Source: Balanoglossus misakiensis (taxonomy: Eukaryota; Hemichordata). Taken from it: a stretch of DNA of 64,000 nucleotides. The stretch covers positions 6,944,001 to 7,008,000 of the forward strand of contig CM082588.2 in NCBI GenBank assembly GCA_040954595.2, written 5' to 3'. A model generated the notes under the pieces. The model was not told the origin of the DNA, searched no databases, and was given only the letters and a program-made list of their open reading frames with translations. This document shows, one piece after another, positions 1 through 59,154 of the stretch. Each line of letters begins with the position of its first letter. Within the stretch, counting starts at the first letter, position 1. Position numbers and translations under genes: made by a program.

Positions 1-470
1 AAATTAATACTCGACTCCATTTCAACCACAGAGCATGTGAGACAAATTAAATATTGTAGTCTCGTTTGACCTTTTTTGGCGAATTTTATTCGTTATATAG
101 TACACTGTAAGTTGTCTGTATTGTTTGACTATATGGAAAGCTTACTTATAAATACCAGTCAACTGCACAGTATTTCTATGTACACTGTTGCAATCTTTAT
201 TTACCCGAAGAAATCATAACGTAATGAGAGTGGGTAAAAAATACAACCCTTTTTCATACAATGTTTATTCTGATATTCAATCCTAATATCAATCCTTTGA
301 ACCCAATTCTTATGTGCCAAAACATGAAACTGTGGTACTAGTTAACATACCCGCCCCTGCATCGTTGCTAACCATGCACCAACTGTAGCTATTTACAGTA
401 TATGTTCACGATTTTGTACACACAGAAAATCAAATGAATGGCAGTTACATGTAGCTAAGAGTACAATAAG

Positions 471-3324
471 CCCGCGACTGACGAAGGTGTTCTCAGCTGT
501 CAAAGATGTGACGTCAGATACAAGTCATTTGATGGGACAGGTAGGTCAAAGAGATTTGTCAACCCTGTTCAGAACAAACCAAATGATTGGAAACCTATTT
601 ACAGCAAATGTTTACATTATCTTATGACCAGACTGCTGGTCGGCCTTTAACCCCATCCCCTCACTTTGGACATTATATTCTCTGTTGTACCACTATATGC
701 AGCTTTCTTACAGGTAAGTGACTTCATATATTGCCATGTGTCATACTGATATGATAACCTATTGATGATAGACAATCACTCTTTATATCACACACACACA
801 AGCCAAGTTTGTCATTGCTGAATAATCTGGTCGTTCTACGTCACAACAACGTGCGTACATGTCATCGGATCCGTGGTTCCGGAACTATTTTTTTTTGCGT
901 AAACAAAATGGCGACCGCTTTATACGACCATAATGGTGGTTCACTTTTGCCCCCCCCCCCCACCCCCCTTTCACTCTGGACACTGTGATTGACTAAATAA
1001 TGTCATTTAAACCAGTATGGGCAGCTTTTTGACAGGTAATAATGTTTGCATTATTTTTCAGATCACTGACCTGAGTTCAAAGGGCGGAAGACTGATTTGT
1101 TTGGAGTGTTCCTTGTCATCACAGGGACCAACAGCTGGTCAAGCAATGAGAGGACGGGGAAGAGGTATGGCTTGCGGGTAAAAGATACTTAAACGTCATT
1201 GGCCTACCTATGTGAGTGATGAAAATCTCATATGGGCGACACAATTTCAAGATGGCCGGTTTTTGCCATGGTTGAGAAATGGAAGTACATAGGCCTATTT
1301 AAAGCTAAAGTGATACTGGGTCATTCTGAAACTAAACTAATAAAGTGTGATAAGAATGAGTAACATACTAACTACAAAGACAGAAATTTTTGACCAAAGG
1401 AAGTCATGAAATACAGTTAACATATCGTTTCTTCAATTACTGTTGCGACAGTGAATTGTCGACTTTTTACCCAGAATACAATTATCATAGTTGTTTGACC
1501 CCTTAGCACGAAGTAAAAATAGCCAGATTGATATTAATGCCAGTGCAACTAGCTGTCCACTCGGTTCCACTCAACATAGTTCCTGCCTTTTCTTCTTCAA
1601 GTGCTGGGCATTGACATATTGTACCATCTGCCAACCAGTCCAAGCTCCGCCATGTATACCTATCAAGCAGTGAACACCCCAATTGCATTAGAGTACAGGC
1701 GGCTGTGCACAATTACTGTGAAATGTGGCTTTGATTGGAATGGCCATCTGCAGAAATATCTCTCTGAAGGATGGAAGTTGGTGGATATATTCTATGATGG
1801 ATCGTCAAGACGGGGTAAACAGTTGTGCTGATTTTCTCAAACCATCCCCCCAATGTGCAGCAGGCGCCGGATGCATTTATGACTTGCCTATTCAATAAAG
1901 AATCGTGGCACAAATGCGCCTGTATCAATCAAAGCAATGCGTCATGCGCATGTGCCAATCTGTATGTTTGTGGGGAGTGGGCTTAAAAAGCTTGTCGATT
2001 ATATGGTTTCTTTAGCAATTTGCTTTTGGCAGATTTTAATATAATTAGGGAGTGTAATCAAGCAGTAATCAGTGGCTTAATTAGCTTGCTGATAAATAAA
2101 TGTTATATGGTTTCTTAGAAATTTCACATTTGGATAATGCAATTTTAACGTCTGTTAAAAATTAATGTTACTTATTAGTAAAAAGAGCTGGCCTTGTTCC
2201 AATTATGTACACAATATAAGTTAGCGTGAATTTTTCATCCAGAATGTCGTGTAAAAGCTGAACAAATCAAATGTAGATTGGAGTATGTCCACATGATGTA
2301 TATCTACTGGTTTTGGGGATATATCAGATCAATATCACACGTTCGTTACTCACTGCATTTATTTACTGTCATGCTGATTCGGTCATGTTTTTTTTCTAAC
2401 TTTGTAAAAATGTATTTTCATAGATGGATGTGCTCAAACAGCAACCTTGAACTCAGTGTGGTTCTTTGAGAAAGAAGTAGACAGACTGTCAGATCCTTTG
2501 CCACAGTATGAGGGCGTTATTGTCGAATACTGGCAACATGCAACGGTAGGTCACAAACAGCCGCAAGCCAATCGTCCTTTAACCCTTTCACCACAATGGT
2601 TCAGTCCAAACCTATTGTTTCCCATGGTAAAGTTGGACATGTAAAGAGGGAACTGGGGGTGAGAGGGTTATAAAAAATTGTTTTCTTTTAGGAAGAGACT
2701 TCAAGTTGAGCTTCATTCGGAACATATTAAGCTATTTAATTTATCAATCACATTTCAAGTGTTCACATCTAAACTCGCTTCTAGTGAAACATACTACTAT
2801 GTTCCAGTACATAATGACAGTTACCATTCCAGACTCGGACTACTACAAGAACACTTTCAAAGCCACTTTCTTGGCGGATTTCGATCCAAAATGATTTAAC
2901 TCAGTGTATTCTTAATTTATCAAGTATGGAATGCCATTTACAGTGACTTGTAAAGTCACTTATAAGTCAGTTTTTTGATAGTATATTGATGTCACAAATC
3001 GATAAAAACAATAATTCCAAATGGTCCCTTTGACTTTCAGTTATAGATGAAATCGTACACGTCAGACTTTTGATAGAATATTGATGTCACAAATTGATAA
3101 GAAAAATAATTCACATAAAAATTAAAATCATCCACCATTTACCTTGTTTCCAGTATCGTCGCTTCACCGGGGCTACACCCCTAGGTACATGGAATGACAC
3201 CGTTGCTGAAATGGGCAAACAAGGTTGGGAATTGGCGTGTATTGTAATGACATATGACGTGAAATTGACGCGCCACACACTGGACAGCAAACATCTACTT
3301 ATTTTCCAGAGGAAAATTCGATAA
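471..3324 (+). CDS. RFTN: Raftlin-like protein, C-terminal half (5' end outside window)
   Basis: Exons read as about 471-540 (start uncertain; an acceptor at 445 is also open), 1062-1164, 1602-1814, 2424-2545 and 3154-3324 (stop TAA). All have GT/AG ends and matching phases (0, 1, 1, 0). The translation follows the raftlin pattern: a segment with KVFSAVKDV then GGRLICLECSL, a block ending GWKLVDIFYDG, a block with YEGVIVEYWQHAT, and a C-terminal block with GKQGWELACIVM and LLIFQRK. Raftlins are lipid-raft-associated, N-terminally acylated proteins that organise membrane microdomains; the acylated N-terminus would lie left of the window. The variable linker present in vertebrate raftlins seems very short here. 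A possible polyadenylation signal AATAAA is at 4104-4109. I cannot tell whether this corresponds to RFTN1 or RFTN2. Family assignment is from recognised motif order, not a search. Confidence 0.82.
2577..2671. mobile_element. TTAA-flanked short inverted-repeat element, family C copy 1
   Basis: Terminal sequences read AACCCTTTCACCACAATGG at the left and, inverted, GGTGAGAGGGTTA at the right, with the internal motif TTCAGTCCAAACC. Six further copies lie in the window (6399, 15911, 26652, 28276, 30459, 47989). No coding capacity, so non-autonomous. TTAA at the ends plus CCCT termini is the pattern of piggyBac-type elements; that class call is inference. Confidence 0.65.
2808..2894 (+). CDS. Candidate alternative terminal exon of the raftlin-like gene
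   Basis: After an acceptor TTCCAG at 2802-2807, a 28-codon open frame beginning YIMTVTIPDSDYYKNTF ends with TGA at 2892-2894. It starts in phase 0, the same phase in which the preceding exon ends at 2545, so splicing 2545 to 2808 would give a raftlin with a different C-terminus lacking the GWELACIVM block. The composition looks protein-like, but it resembles no domain I recognise. It could also be chance or a relic of another gene. Confidence 0.28.
   Translation, partial: YIMTVTIPDSDYYKNTFKATFLADFDPK
2974..3112. repeat. Local direct duplication of about 40 bp
   Basis: The string TTGATAGTATATTGATGTCA near 2976 is repeated with few changes near 3070 (GATAGAATATTGATGTCACAA), each followed by an AATAATTC stretch. 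It lies in the last raftlin intron just before the terminal exon acceptor. No function is visible. Confidence 0.5.
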
Positions 3325-5062
3325 TTTTACAATATTCCTTTTTAGCGATTCCAACATTTTAAAAAGACGTTGTTACTTTTTTTTTAAGTATTTTTGAGAC
3401 GTCGACAGAAGATCTTTATTTTACCTGCAAAGTCATTGTAAACATTTTCTTTCTTCCACACGTCTTGTTGTCTTAGATGTAAATTCTGAATTAGTTTAAT
3501 GTGGTGTTAAGTTAAGTTAAAGTTTATTTATTAACGTTAAAGTTTTAATCAAATAGTGATTCATACTTGTTAGTGTGAGGAGAATCGTTTATTACACGTT
3601 GTACATTGTCTCATTATTTCCCTAAATGATGATATAGAAGTCTATTTTGTAATCATTTGTGCGAATGTTCAAGTTTAAATTTCTATCATGAAGATGTTTA
3701 CCTGCTGTGCATGTCTTGGGAACCAAGTTGGACGTAACTATAAAAATTGCTATGCTATTTATGCTAATTTACTAATGTGTCGACATTTTTTGTGCTAAGT
3801 GATGATTTTTGTTAAATGTACCATCGTTCTAATTTAAAATACCCGTTCCGACATCGCTAACGACGTTTTTTATTGATAGATATATATCGACAATTCTAGT
3901 GAAAATGTTGAGACTCACGTGCACTGTCGCGTTATTTTTGTGACAAAAATACGTAAACTCATTCCAATGTATGCCAACAACTTGATTTAACTGTTGGCAA
4001 GTTCTTTTAAGTCCCACCCTTTATTTTTTTTACGAAAATACGTTTTCTGACATCCATAGGTAACGACGTATTTTATTGATTAAAAATTATAACAAGTTTT
4101 CATAATAAATCTTTTTTTCCAAAATGCATAAAACATTTACTTAATCGTGTCTTAGTATCAACAGCACTAACAAAATTGTGATTAGTGATATTTTGTGACG
4201 TTTCCATGCTTTAGTACGTCGCTACACACAAGAATATCATACTAACAAATACTTAAAATAATTATGTCCGTTTTGAAGTCATTATTTTCGGTATGCATCC
4301 GTTGAAACGCTGACAGTCAGAGTCGAATTTCGGCTTCCTCTTCGTGATATCAAACATAAAACCTCGTGTTGACATAGATATGATAATTGCTAGCCTAGTC
4401 CTAGCCGTATTTGTCCGCTTTATGCTTTCAAAACTACAAAGCGGACGGAATACTGGCTAGGAGTCGACTAGGCTGGCTAATTAGGCCTACGGAAGGAGAT
4501 ATGAAAGGGACAGTATGTGAAAATGGACCCATGCGCCTCTCTGGCCAGGCTTTTAAGGTATCAGATTCAGACATTGCGTTCAAAGACGAGTAAAGCATAC
4601 CCTACTCAGACTGACTTCAATGTCCTCGATTTTGTTCAACTGGTTGACGTTTCACGATGTCTCACTTCCTCAAGTATAAACGTTGAGGGCGGGTATGTAT
4701 AGAAAGTGCACATTGGATGGGGCGCAGGTTGGGCGGGTTAGCTGGAACACATTCTTGTACTAGTATAATAGTGATAAATTATGTTATCAATAAGGCTAGC
4801 CTAGGACTCTGAGTGAACAAGAGTGAAAACACAGAGTCTAGAGTTAGTATTAAACTACAATAGGATAAATTAGCGAACGAGGATATCCGCTCTCAGGCTA
4901 AACGCCACGAGGTAAGAAGTAACGAACAAACAGACGCGCGAGCTTAGCAACATGAACACAAAACATGGCGACTACAACCGTGTTGCCTGTTGACATGTGA
5001 TACATTTCGAGGATTCTCGCGTTTTCAGGAAAAGTTCGGAGGCAAAGACATAAAGAAGTACA
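3325..5062. other. Intergenic: raftlin 3' region and SPAG17 upstream region
   Basis: No convincing exon. The first part is AT-rich and likely includes the raftlin 3' UTR (AATAAA at 4104-4109). A long imperfect hairpin occupies 4388-4482. The last 150 bases before the SPAG17 ATG contain two RFX X-box half-site-like strings, AGCAAC at 4946-4951 and GTTGCC at 4982-4987. That would fit a ciliary gene, but they do not form a standard paired X-box. Confidence 0.55.
4388..4482. repeat. Imperfect long hairpin upstream of SPAG17
   Basis: The left arm contains GCTAGCCTAGTCCTAGCC and TTGTCCGCTTT; the right arm contains AAAGCGGAC and TGGCTAGGAGTCGACTAGGC. The arms pair over roughly 40 bases with a short central loop near 4425-4435. 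Another GCTAGCCTAGGACTC lies near 4794. It could be a small foldback element or a palindrome; no coding content. Confidence 0.5.
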
Positions 5063-46548
<41,486 letters not shown>

Positions 46549-47641
46549 ATGCGTCAATTGGACAAGACCCAAATGGCTCACACTGATCATCAAAAACTGT
46601 TTGTAAACTTATTTTAGCTGTTTATATGGAGTAATAATTTTTATGACTGATGTATTTACGCAATTTTTTCCCCTGAAATGAATGAATGAATAACAAACCC
46701 GTCCATAGATTGTAAATTATGAATATCGGAACATCATTGGTAATGTACATTCTTGTAATATTTCATTCCATTCCAATGTGAAGTCTAACGTTTTCCCGTA
46801 TTTCTTGGTTTGTGAATAAATCAAAGATAAATAGTGATATTTTGTTGGCACTTTTATTGTTTAACGTGGATTTATAAGATATTGTGGACTATTCATAGTA
46901 TTAACAGTCAGTTTCCGTTACAAGAATAAATGTACGGGTTGATGGTGAAAGAACTTAAAAATGGATGCTCTTATCGGCATATGGCAGTAAACACATCACC
47001 ATTGTTTATTTCTTGTGGGACATATCGAGCATTTCATGTAGACATAGTGATCATGTTTTTGTCATCAATGGTTTTCATTCACATTGTACATATTTCTGAT
47101 TTGCAACATTGGCTGCACATGGATAAAAACTACTTTGTAAACAATACAATATAAATATGTTTGTATGACATTTTATCCTTATAGTTGAACTGGTGTTGTA
47201 GTTCTAAAATTACTGGCAGAGGGGTAGGTAACACCCTCACCAGCAGAAACAAGTGGCCACTATTTACCTTACTGGCTACTGGACCGAACTAGATGGTACT
47301 ACATGGTAGATGGTACTAAGTACTACATGGTATATTGTGGGCCCACAGCATAGTATGTGTTTCTGTTACAAATGAGCTCAAACACAAAGTTTTATTTATT
47401 GTAATTTTTATTCAGAAAAAAAAGAAAGAAAAAAAAGTTGGTTGAAAAAGTCCATCTGCAACATTGACGCACAGATCTTGCATGCGACTTGAAATAATTG
47501 ATGGATTGCTTGCACAGCTTGGAATGTTCTAGTCACAACTGTTTCTGATACACATGTATCCATATTCCATAAATTGACTTTTCTGACTGGTGCAATGTTC
47601 AAGCCACTAAAAACAATGATGCAGGATTTCAACCAAACGGC
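46549..47641. other. Intergenic between convergent SPAG17 and TMEM145-like genes
   Basis: No exon seen. It holds the likely SPAG17 3' UTR (AATAAA at 46815-46820) and the TMEM145-like 3' UTR (TTTATT, i.e. AATAAA on the minus strand, at 47391-47400). Otherwise AT-rich unique sequence. Confidence 0.6.
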
Positions 47642-52606
<4,965 letters not shown>

Positions 52607-53828
52607 GGCGAAATAGCGAAGCATAAGCAACTTCGCGATAACAAAGGTTCTTTTCTGTTCTGTTGACGACAACAACACTGCATCCGCGTATCCAACTTTT
52701 GTTCCAACTTCCATGGTAACAGACAGACGCGTTTGATGATGATATTTTACTCATTTTCATTCACGCTGTTACTGTAATGTCGTGAACATGAACTGTGTCA
52801 CCGCCTGTTGTTTCGATCTCTCTCCAGGATGACTTGAAAATGCGTCCCATACTGTCTCAATTTGTGAAACAGACATTCGCGTTTTTCCTTGGATTGAAAT
52901 TAACAGCAGACGACCAAAAATGGCCGTGGGTCAAAGGTCATATTTTTTGCTGGCATTAATTTGACGCCTGGTGGCGCTCTTAACGTGAGCGCAGGGATGC
53001 CACGCCTGCGCAGTGATGCGCTCGCTCGTACATGGGCCCATACCTCCTTATTTTTAGTCACAACGTAAAGCAACTTGGAAAGTTTACACAGCACGTATAC
53101 CGCATCAAACTTGGCGTTGATTTGAAGCCTACGCAACTGAACCACGGTCGAGTTACTATGACTAAAGGGGCCCATGGATGACTTTACCAATGAATCAACG
53201 ATGAGAAGTAAAGTGCCTTTCTCAAGGGCACAACATAGAGGCAATGAAGTTACCATCCTCAGAAAATCAAGACCATGTCTGGGTCTGGGTATTGAATCCA
53301 TAACCCTCCGATTGTGAGTCTGGTACCTGAGCCAATTGGCCTCCTCATTATGTTTGGTTTGGACTAATGATGACACCATATAGACAAATGCAATTAAATA
53401 CATTGCATTTAAGTCATAGTTTATTTTAATAGAGAGAGAGACAAACAGACTCAGTAACATGTTACAGAACAGCTGGCTTGCCAGTGATCGCAAATTCACA
53501 ACTACCGGGCATAGCAAATGATGAAAACATAGCATTGATAATAGCTACAATATATTGTAAATGAGAGGAAGCTTAATTTATTCCTTCGGGAATTGTGTTT
53601 GGACTAGTACTATGCGACTTTGGGCCTTGTCAATCATCAACAATATATTAAAGTACAGCATGCTAACGCAAAACACATTGAAAGTCAAATATAATCATTA
53701 CACATTATTTCTATCCGTCACATGAGTCAAGCAGAAATGAACAAGGGAATTTAAAAAGCTTCAGTACTTTGGCCAAATATCAATTGAGCAGATGAAAATG
53801 TTGTACACTGTCCAATTTGCTTTATAGT
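52607..53828. other. Intergenic: TMEM145-like promoter side and HNMT-like 3' region
   Basis: No supported exon. The 211-codon minus-strand frame at 52900-53535 lacks family motifs and runs through a SINE-like repeat (53180-53345), so it was not called. A TTTATT (AATAAA on the minus strand) at 53577-53582 could end the methyltransferase transcript. Confidence 0.5.
53180..53345 (-). mobile_element. tRNA-derived SINE-like fragment
   Basis: On the minus strand, TTGGCTCAGGTACCAGACTC resembles a pol III A box and GGTTATGGATTCAATACC a B box about 25 bases on. The B box is followed by the TTGTGCCCTTGAGAAAGGCA motif that many marine-invertebrate repeats carry. No poly(A) end or target duplication was found. 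Confidence 0.4.
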
Positions 53829-54903
53829 TTAGGTGTGGTTGTCGTTCTGCGCAGCGTCGCTCTGGCCCTCAGCGGGTTTGGCAGAGATGTAACTTTTGTG
53901 AACGATGAACATTGTGATCCCCATCTTGGTGAGGATCTCGCCGTTTCGATTGTAACAGTTCTCCGGGGCCTTGTAGTGGAACAGGGCAGCGTCCAATAGG
54001 TGCGCGGGCGCCCTCTCGCGGAATTTGATGGCGCTGGACAGGTAGTCCAGCAGCGCCTTGCCCGCTTCAGATTTGTCGTCGTAGATTTCCGACACGTCGG
54101 CCACGATTGACAGGTCGTGTTTGGAGTACCGCCAGCTGTTCTTGGTCAGTGTCTCCTCGACCTCGGAGGCGTGTCTGGAAAATCGCCCCGACATGAATTT
54201 CTCCAAGAGTCTGGCTCGTGTGTTGTCATCTGTAATGAATAGAGAGAGGAATTATATTTTATTGTGGAAGCACATTTGCATTTGAAACGCACGTTTTGAA
54301 TTAATATGATGTAATCGTAACAGACTGGCGACTAGGTACTTAAGCCACAGACGTTCGTAGACGTTGAGCGTTTTCGAATTATAAGACAAGCCGCTGTACT
54401 AGACTTATCTGGTGGTTTCTTAGAATCCAACCGTTATGCATAACATTTGCATAAATTATACTGTTATATTTATTACAAAAAACGCAAGCTGTTTTTACAT
54501 CAATGTTAAATTTGCTTGACTCTGGCTAAGTTATTGGCGGTGATGGTGATGTAAGACATTTCTTTAAACGCCTAACCCCTTCCAAGTAAACATTCTAATT
54601 CTAGGCTAACATTGGGTCGAATTGGGTGTGTTATTAGCTTTACAGCAAAAAGACAGACGTCATTTCTTAGTGGTCCAGGAGATACATTGTTTGTCGTAAA
54701 TTAAGACAGAAATCTCTAAAAACAAAAACTCCCACCTGAATTTACACAGATAAGAAGGACGCCCCCAGGTTTCACGGCTTCGTAGTAGGAAACAATGGTT
54801 TCTTCCAAATCCTTCGAGAAGTACAGGGCCTGCATTAAGTGTACCATGTGGTATTGCGATGCTTCGTCTAAACCTTCTTTCATCTCAGCCTGCAAAAGAT
54901 AAT

Positions 54904-54985
<82 letters not shown>

Positions 54986-55059
54986 ACAACAACGACATAA
55001 TCATCATCAACATCATCATCAACAACAACAACAACAACAACATCACTATTAACAACGAT

Positions 55060-55115
<56 letters not shown>

Positions 55116-58100
55116 CACCACCACCATCTTCATCACCACCATCATCAAAATATACATGTATATACATGGGTGCTATCTGCAGTTAAAGATCTAGTAACAT
55201 TTAAATGCAAACACAGCGTTTGTACCTTAAATTCGTCCGGCGTCATGGCGCTCCAGTCCATCTTCAGAGCGATTCCACGCTTATTCCTCAGAGCCTTTTC
55301 GTATTTCTTCTTGATTTCTGCTACGTCATCCATGGGCTCAATGAAATTACAATACATGGATCTCTGGTTCTTGTACGTATTCTTAGGTTCGCGTGTACTT
55401 GTCCACTGTCTTATATTTCTTAGTATGGTTATGTTCACAAATTCTGAAGAAAAAAAATGTTTGATACATGTGAACGGACAAAATCACCCTAGAGCGAAAA
55501 TCGGTAAACGTGTAAATCGCAAAATTCCGCGGTAGCTACGGCAAAATGTGTATATACACATTTCTAGAACATTTCAAAATAGATTGTACCTAACCACACA
55601 AATTTGATATACATTTAAGGGAATGTACAATAAGAAACGGAAAAATACATCAATAATGTAGGTTCCTCTGTGATTTCATATTTTAAAAGTAAAAATAAAG
55701 CCACAAAAGTTTTCATTTAATCTGTCACGTACGCATTTACGTTAATACTTCCTCTTGAATTTTTATGCGTAATTATTTGTTGTAAAACGCGTCGTCGAAC
55801 TAGTACGGGGTGAAAAATTCATATCTTTTGTTTCATTTGTTTTGCTCAGAACACATTGTGCAGTACAGCTGTCCAGGAAATTGTGAGAGAGAAATCATTT
55901 TCTTCGTCGTTAAATTTGTATTCATATTCAGCGCCCACGGATTAATCAGAGCGACATCATGTACATTTACAAACGGCGCCTGAAGACTAGCCTTATTGCT
56001 AAACGATTGGATATTTGGCTGGCGCATACATCATAAAATCTGTCAATTAAACGGAGAATCACGGGGCAGCTGCGCGGAAATTTCCAACAGTTTAATAGTC
56101 TGCATTTGCATTGTGGCCGTGGTGTCTATTGTAGTGCATAGAATTCCTCTAGGCCAACTGGAAATCGTTGCGTTTCCTAAGGAAGGTGGAACTGATTAAG
56201 CATTCAAAGATGTCAAAAAATGAGTCGATGTCAGAGTGATTCAGAAGGAAATACTAGTTTCCAAATGCAGGGGTATTGAGACACAGGCACGGTTAATTGA
56301 GAGCACATAAAGATATAGAGACATATCGGCAAGAAAATCTTAGCTGTAGTTCATACATGTACAAATGCTGTCAGATACCCAAGTAAAAGTGAGGTAGATT
56401 GGGACAGAGACAGACAGACAGAGACAGACAGACTATCGGTAATTATCGGAGACAAAATGTTAAAAAATAATTTTTCCAGTGTGTTTTCTCTTAATCCTTT
56501 CATATAATTGACTGACTAGTCAAGTATCGCGGAACATAGAGTAACTGCATAGGGAATGCACAGATACATGTAGTGTTCACATAGCATTTCTGGTCCGGAC
56601 TTTTTTCATTGCTGTCAGCACGGTAGAAACTGCTACAGCCACCAAACATCAGTTTTAAGAGCCGTGAAATAGCTCATCATCAGGAGGCACAATATGAACT
56701 CACCCGCCCCCGGACCAACAGCCAAAACTCGAAAACAGTCGTCCTTGGGGGTCAGTTCCTGCAGGACACCTGGCAACTGCTGGTCCAGCCAATAGCTGAT
56801 AACCTCCCACTGATTGGACAGGTCGTAGTATTTTTTCATGGCGTAGTAAGAGTACGTGCTGATACGACCAATGGTGTCTCGGGCATTACTGGTTGCTGAA
56901 AGACAAAACAAAGAAGATTAAACACGTTGCTATAGTAATCCCCTGGCCTACCCACCCCAAACAACAACAACAAAGCAAGCAAGCAAGCAAACAAACAAAC
57001 AAACAAAACAATCGTACGCGTCATTTTAAATTTAGATTACTGCAGAAAATTTCATTTGCATAAAATCTATCACTTGTCGTACGGGAGTCGATACGCCTAT
57101 CATTGCCCAATGTGTCGTTGCTCGAAAATACTAAATTTAATAACTCCCATTTTATTGCGTCACAATACTTCGATTATATATTGATGTCATTTCCTGAGAT
57201 TAATTACAAAGTCGGGCCAGAGGTAGACAGGTGCTCTGGTATGGTCAGGCACTCCTTTCCCATGCAGTGCTGGTGGATATTGTAAAACCCGGTCGCCAAT
57301 TTTGTGACGAGGGAAGATTTCTATGTGCCCCCCCCCCTCCCCTCGCTCACTAGGCGTTTTGTCAAACTACCGCACAATTATCGGAGATGTCTCTGACATT
57401 CGGAAAAAAAGTGACGACAGAAGTGTGTTTGGAAGATCTTCTTATACGAATACACAAATCTACAAGTACTGTGTGTGCAGAACTTTGAAATGATTGCTCA
57501 GTATGCGTATAATATTATCACAGCAGTGACAGATCATTGTAAACGTTTAAATTGACAGAAGTATATGGCATTGTCGATCTTGAGTAGTTTCAGTCCTAGA
57601 TATGTGAGCAAGTTGTAAGAAAAAAAAATTCAAAATGTAAAAGTGAAGTAACGAAGATGATCAGAAGACGGAAGGAAAATTACTTCAATACATGATGGAA
57701 TACTCACCTTCGTCCATGCCTAACAAATCTGGTTCTTTTCTCAGAACCGTGTCCAAGAGTAGAAAATCTAACTCCTTCAATATGATAGGAACTCTTCTCA
57801 GCTCTATCGGTTCAAACCTGTCAGGAAGATTCAGTTTTATTATTTATTAACCTATGACACCCGACGACCAATGATGTACTCGGCGCCGCATTGGCTCAAA
57901 ATTGTGACTTTATTGAATATGACTAATTTACTGGCCATATTTGGAGAGGTCAGAGGTCGATGACAAAACTGTATGGCGACCGGGGTGATCTATCTGCGCA
58001 GTCGACTGACAAAATGGTGTCATTCGGTCAGGTCTGGGGAAGCAGGCGAATCCTGTCACGTGACTGCCAAGCTTATAATATATTCATAACAGCTGTCCAC

Positions 58101-59154
58101 ACTTGTTCAGTCCCATAATGTTGTTGTTCTCTTATTTACGGAAGGCACAGAGACGCTCTATTGAAAATGCAAGACAATGGATTAAATGTAGTATTTCATA
58201 ACGATTTATATCTCCCTGTACGAATAACAAGAGAGAATAATACGAATTCAAAATTCAATTCTCACAACCAAGGTTTACACTAAGACATGTCGGATAGCTA
58301 CAAAACTAAAATTATTTTCTCCCGTTTTTCATTCAATAAACGCTCAAAATATGAACCTAAAGCCCGGGCCATACATCTGTTGTTGTTTTTTCTAATCCAT
58401 TGCTTGGCCACAAATTCAAACGTCTTTATTATAAACGATCGACGACATGCTTTGAAAAGCCAAGATCCAGCTACGAATGGACTTAGCACTTTGAAACTGG
58501 AAGATCTCTTTCAAATTTCATAGCTACATGACTTTGAAGCGAGTTGTGCTATTCGCACAACGTGTAAAGGCGACTTGAATAGCGACCCAACCACATGTTC
58601 ATTCTGCTGTAAATAAAAACGGGCGATATAAATATAACTCTTTGTTTTAGCATGTTTTCATTAACATTGCCCTTGTGTATATGCTAATGCACTGTCCAGT
58701 ATTCTTACTGTGGCTAATGATTCCCCGCGTTAACTTAACCAGTCTGTATCGCCACATGCATGTACAACACAGAACCTTTTGGGCTTTTTTTGGGGGGGGG
58801 GGGGGGTTGCGTTTACAATTATTAGTCGTTTGGAATGAAAATTACAGTAAGATCACAATGAGCGTGAGAGATTTTTGGCAGTGATGGACGTCATCGGTAG
58901 GGGACAGGGCGACAGACGTTGGTGTGAAAATGTTTTCTAATCATCCCAAAAAATATCTGTAATACAGAAGAAAAAAACTCCTGGAATTGACCCGCTGGCG
59001 ATTTGACGGAACTTATTCACTTCGAATGGAATGTATGAAAGCTGTGAATGAATGAATGTGATTGTTATTATTAATATTAAAAAATTAATGCTGTTATTTA
59101 AAAACAATAGGTGACTTACTGCTTTTCCGGTGACTTTTTTCGCTGTGAACTCAT
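53829..59154 (-). CDS. HNMT: Histamine N-methyltransferase-like SAM methyltransferase
   Basis: Six exons in minus order: 59154-59120 (alternative first exon 59614-59580), 57817-57708, 56895-56704, 55443-55226, 54889-54736 and 54229-53829; 369 aa, all phases agree. After an N-terminal extension, YYDLSNQWEVISYWLDQQLPG leads to the SAM-binding motif FRVLAVGPGAGE, whose Gly-Glu end is split by intron 3. Then come NFIEPMDDVAEIKKKYE (acidic post-beta2 position), HMVHLMQALYFSKDLEETI (post-motif II), and AVKPGGVLLICVNS with LFHY and TKMGITMFIVHKS at the C-terminus. These match the order of the HNMT family, which transfers a methyl from SAM to the imidazole of histamine. The human enzyme is 292 aa. 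The extension and sequence distance mean the substrate could be another small amine. Cytosolic: no signal peptide. Confidence 0.82.
54899..55145. repeat. ATC trinucleotide array
   Basis: About 245 bp of ATC with AAC and ACC interruptions, in the HNMT-like intron between exons 4 and 5. It ends 10 bp upstream of the exon 5 acceptor on the minus strand. Produces spurious Ile, Asp or Met repeats in open frames. Confidence 0.92.
56978..57008. repeat. AAGC / AAAC tetranucleotide repeat
   Basis: AAGCAAGCAAGC then AAACAAACAAAC in the HNMT-like intron 2 (minus strand), just upstream of exon 3. Confidence 0.8.
58786..58806. repeat. G homopolymer
   Basis: TTTTTTT followed by about sixteen G in the HNMT-like intron 1 (minus strand). 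Smaller homopolymers occur at 947-966 (C), 11207-11227 (G) and 57328-57338 (C); these are assembly-error-prone spots. Confidence 0.8.

Noticed and set aside
660-1045. Exon-like strings ending TTCTTACAG|GTAAGT and TTTTTGACAG|GTAATA
   Set aside because: The two are diverged copies of the same repeat segment (CACTTTGGACATTATA-like), with no open frame fitting the raftlin phases.
52900-53535. 211-codon minus-strand open frame between the TMEM145-like and HNMT-like genes
   Set aside because: No recognisable motif, crosses a SINE-like repeat, and no splice sites or neighbours support it. An unrecognised single-exon gene is not fully excluded.
54859-55194. Poly-Ile, poly-Asp and poly-Met open frames
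   Set aside because: Products of the ATC microsatellite in an intron.
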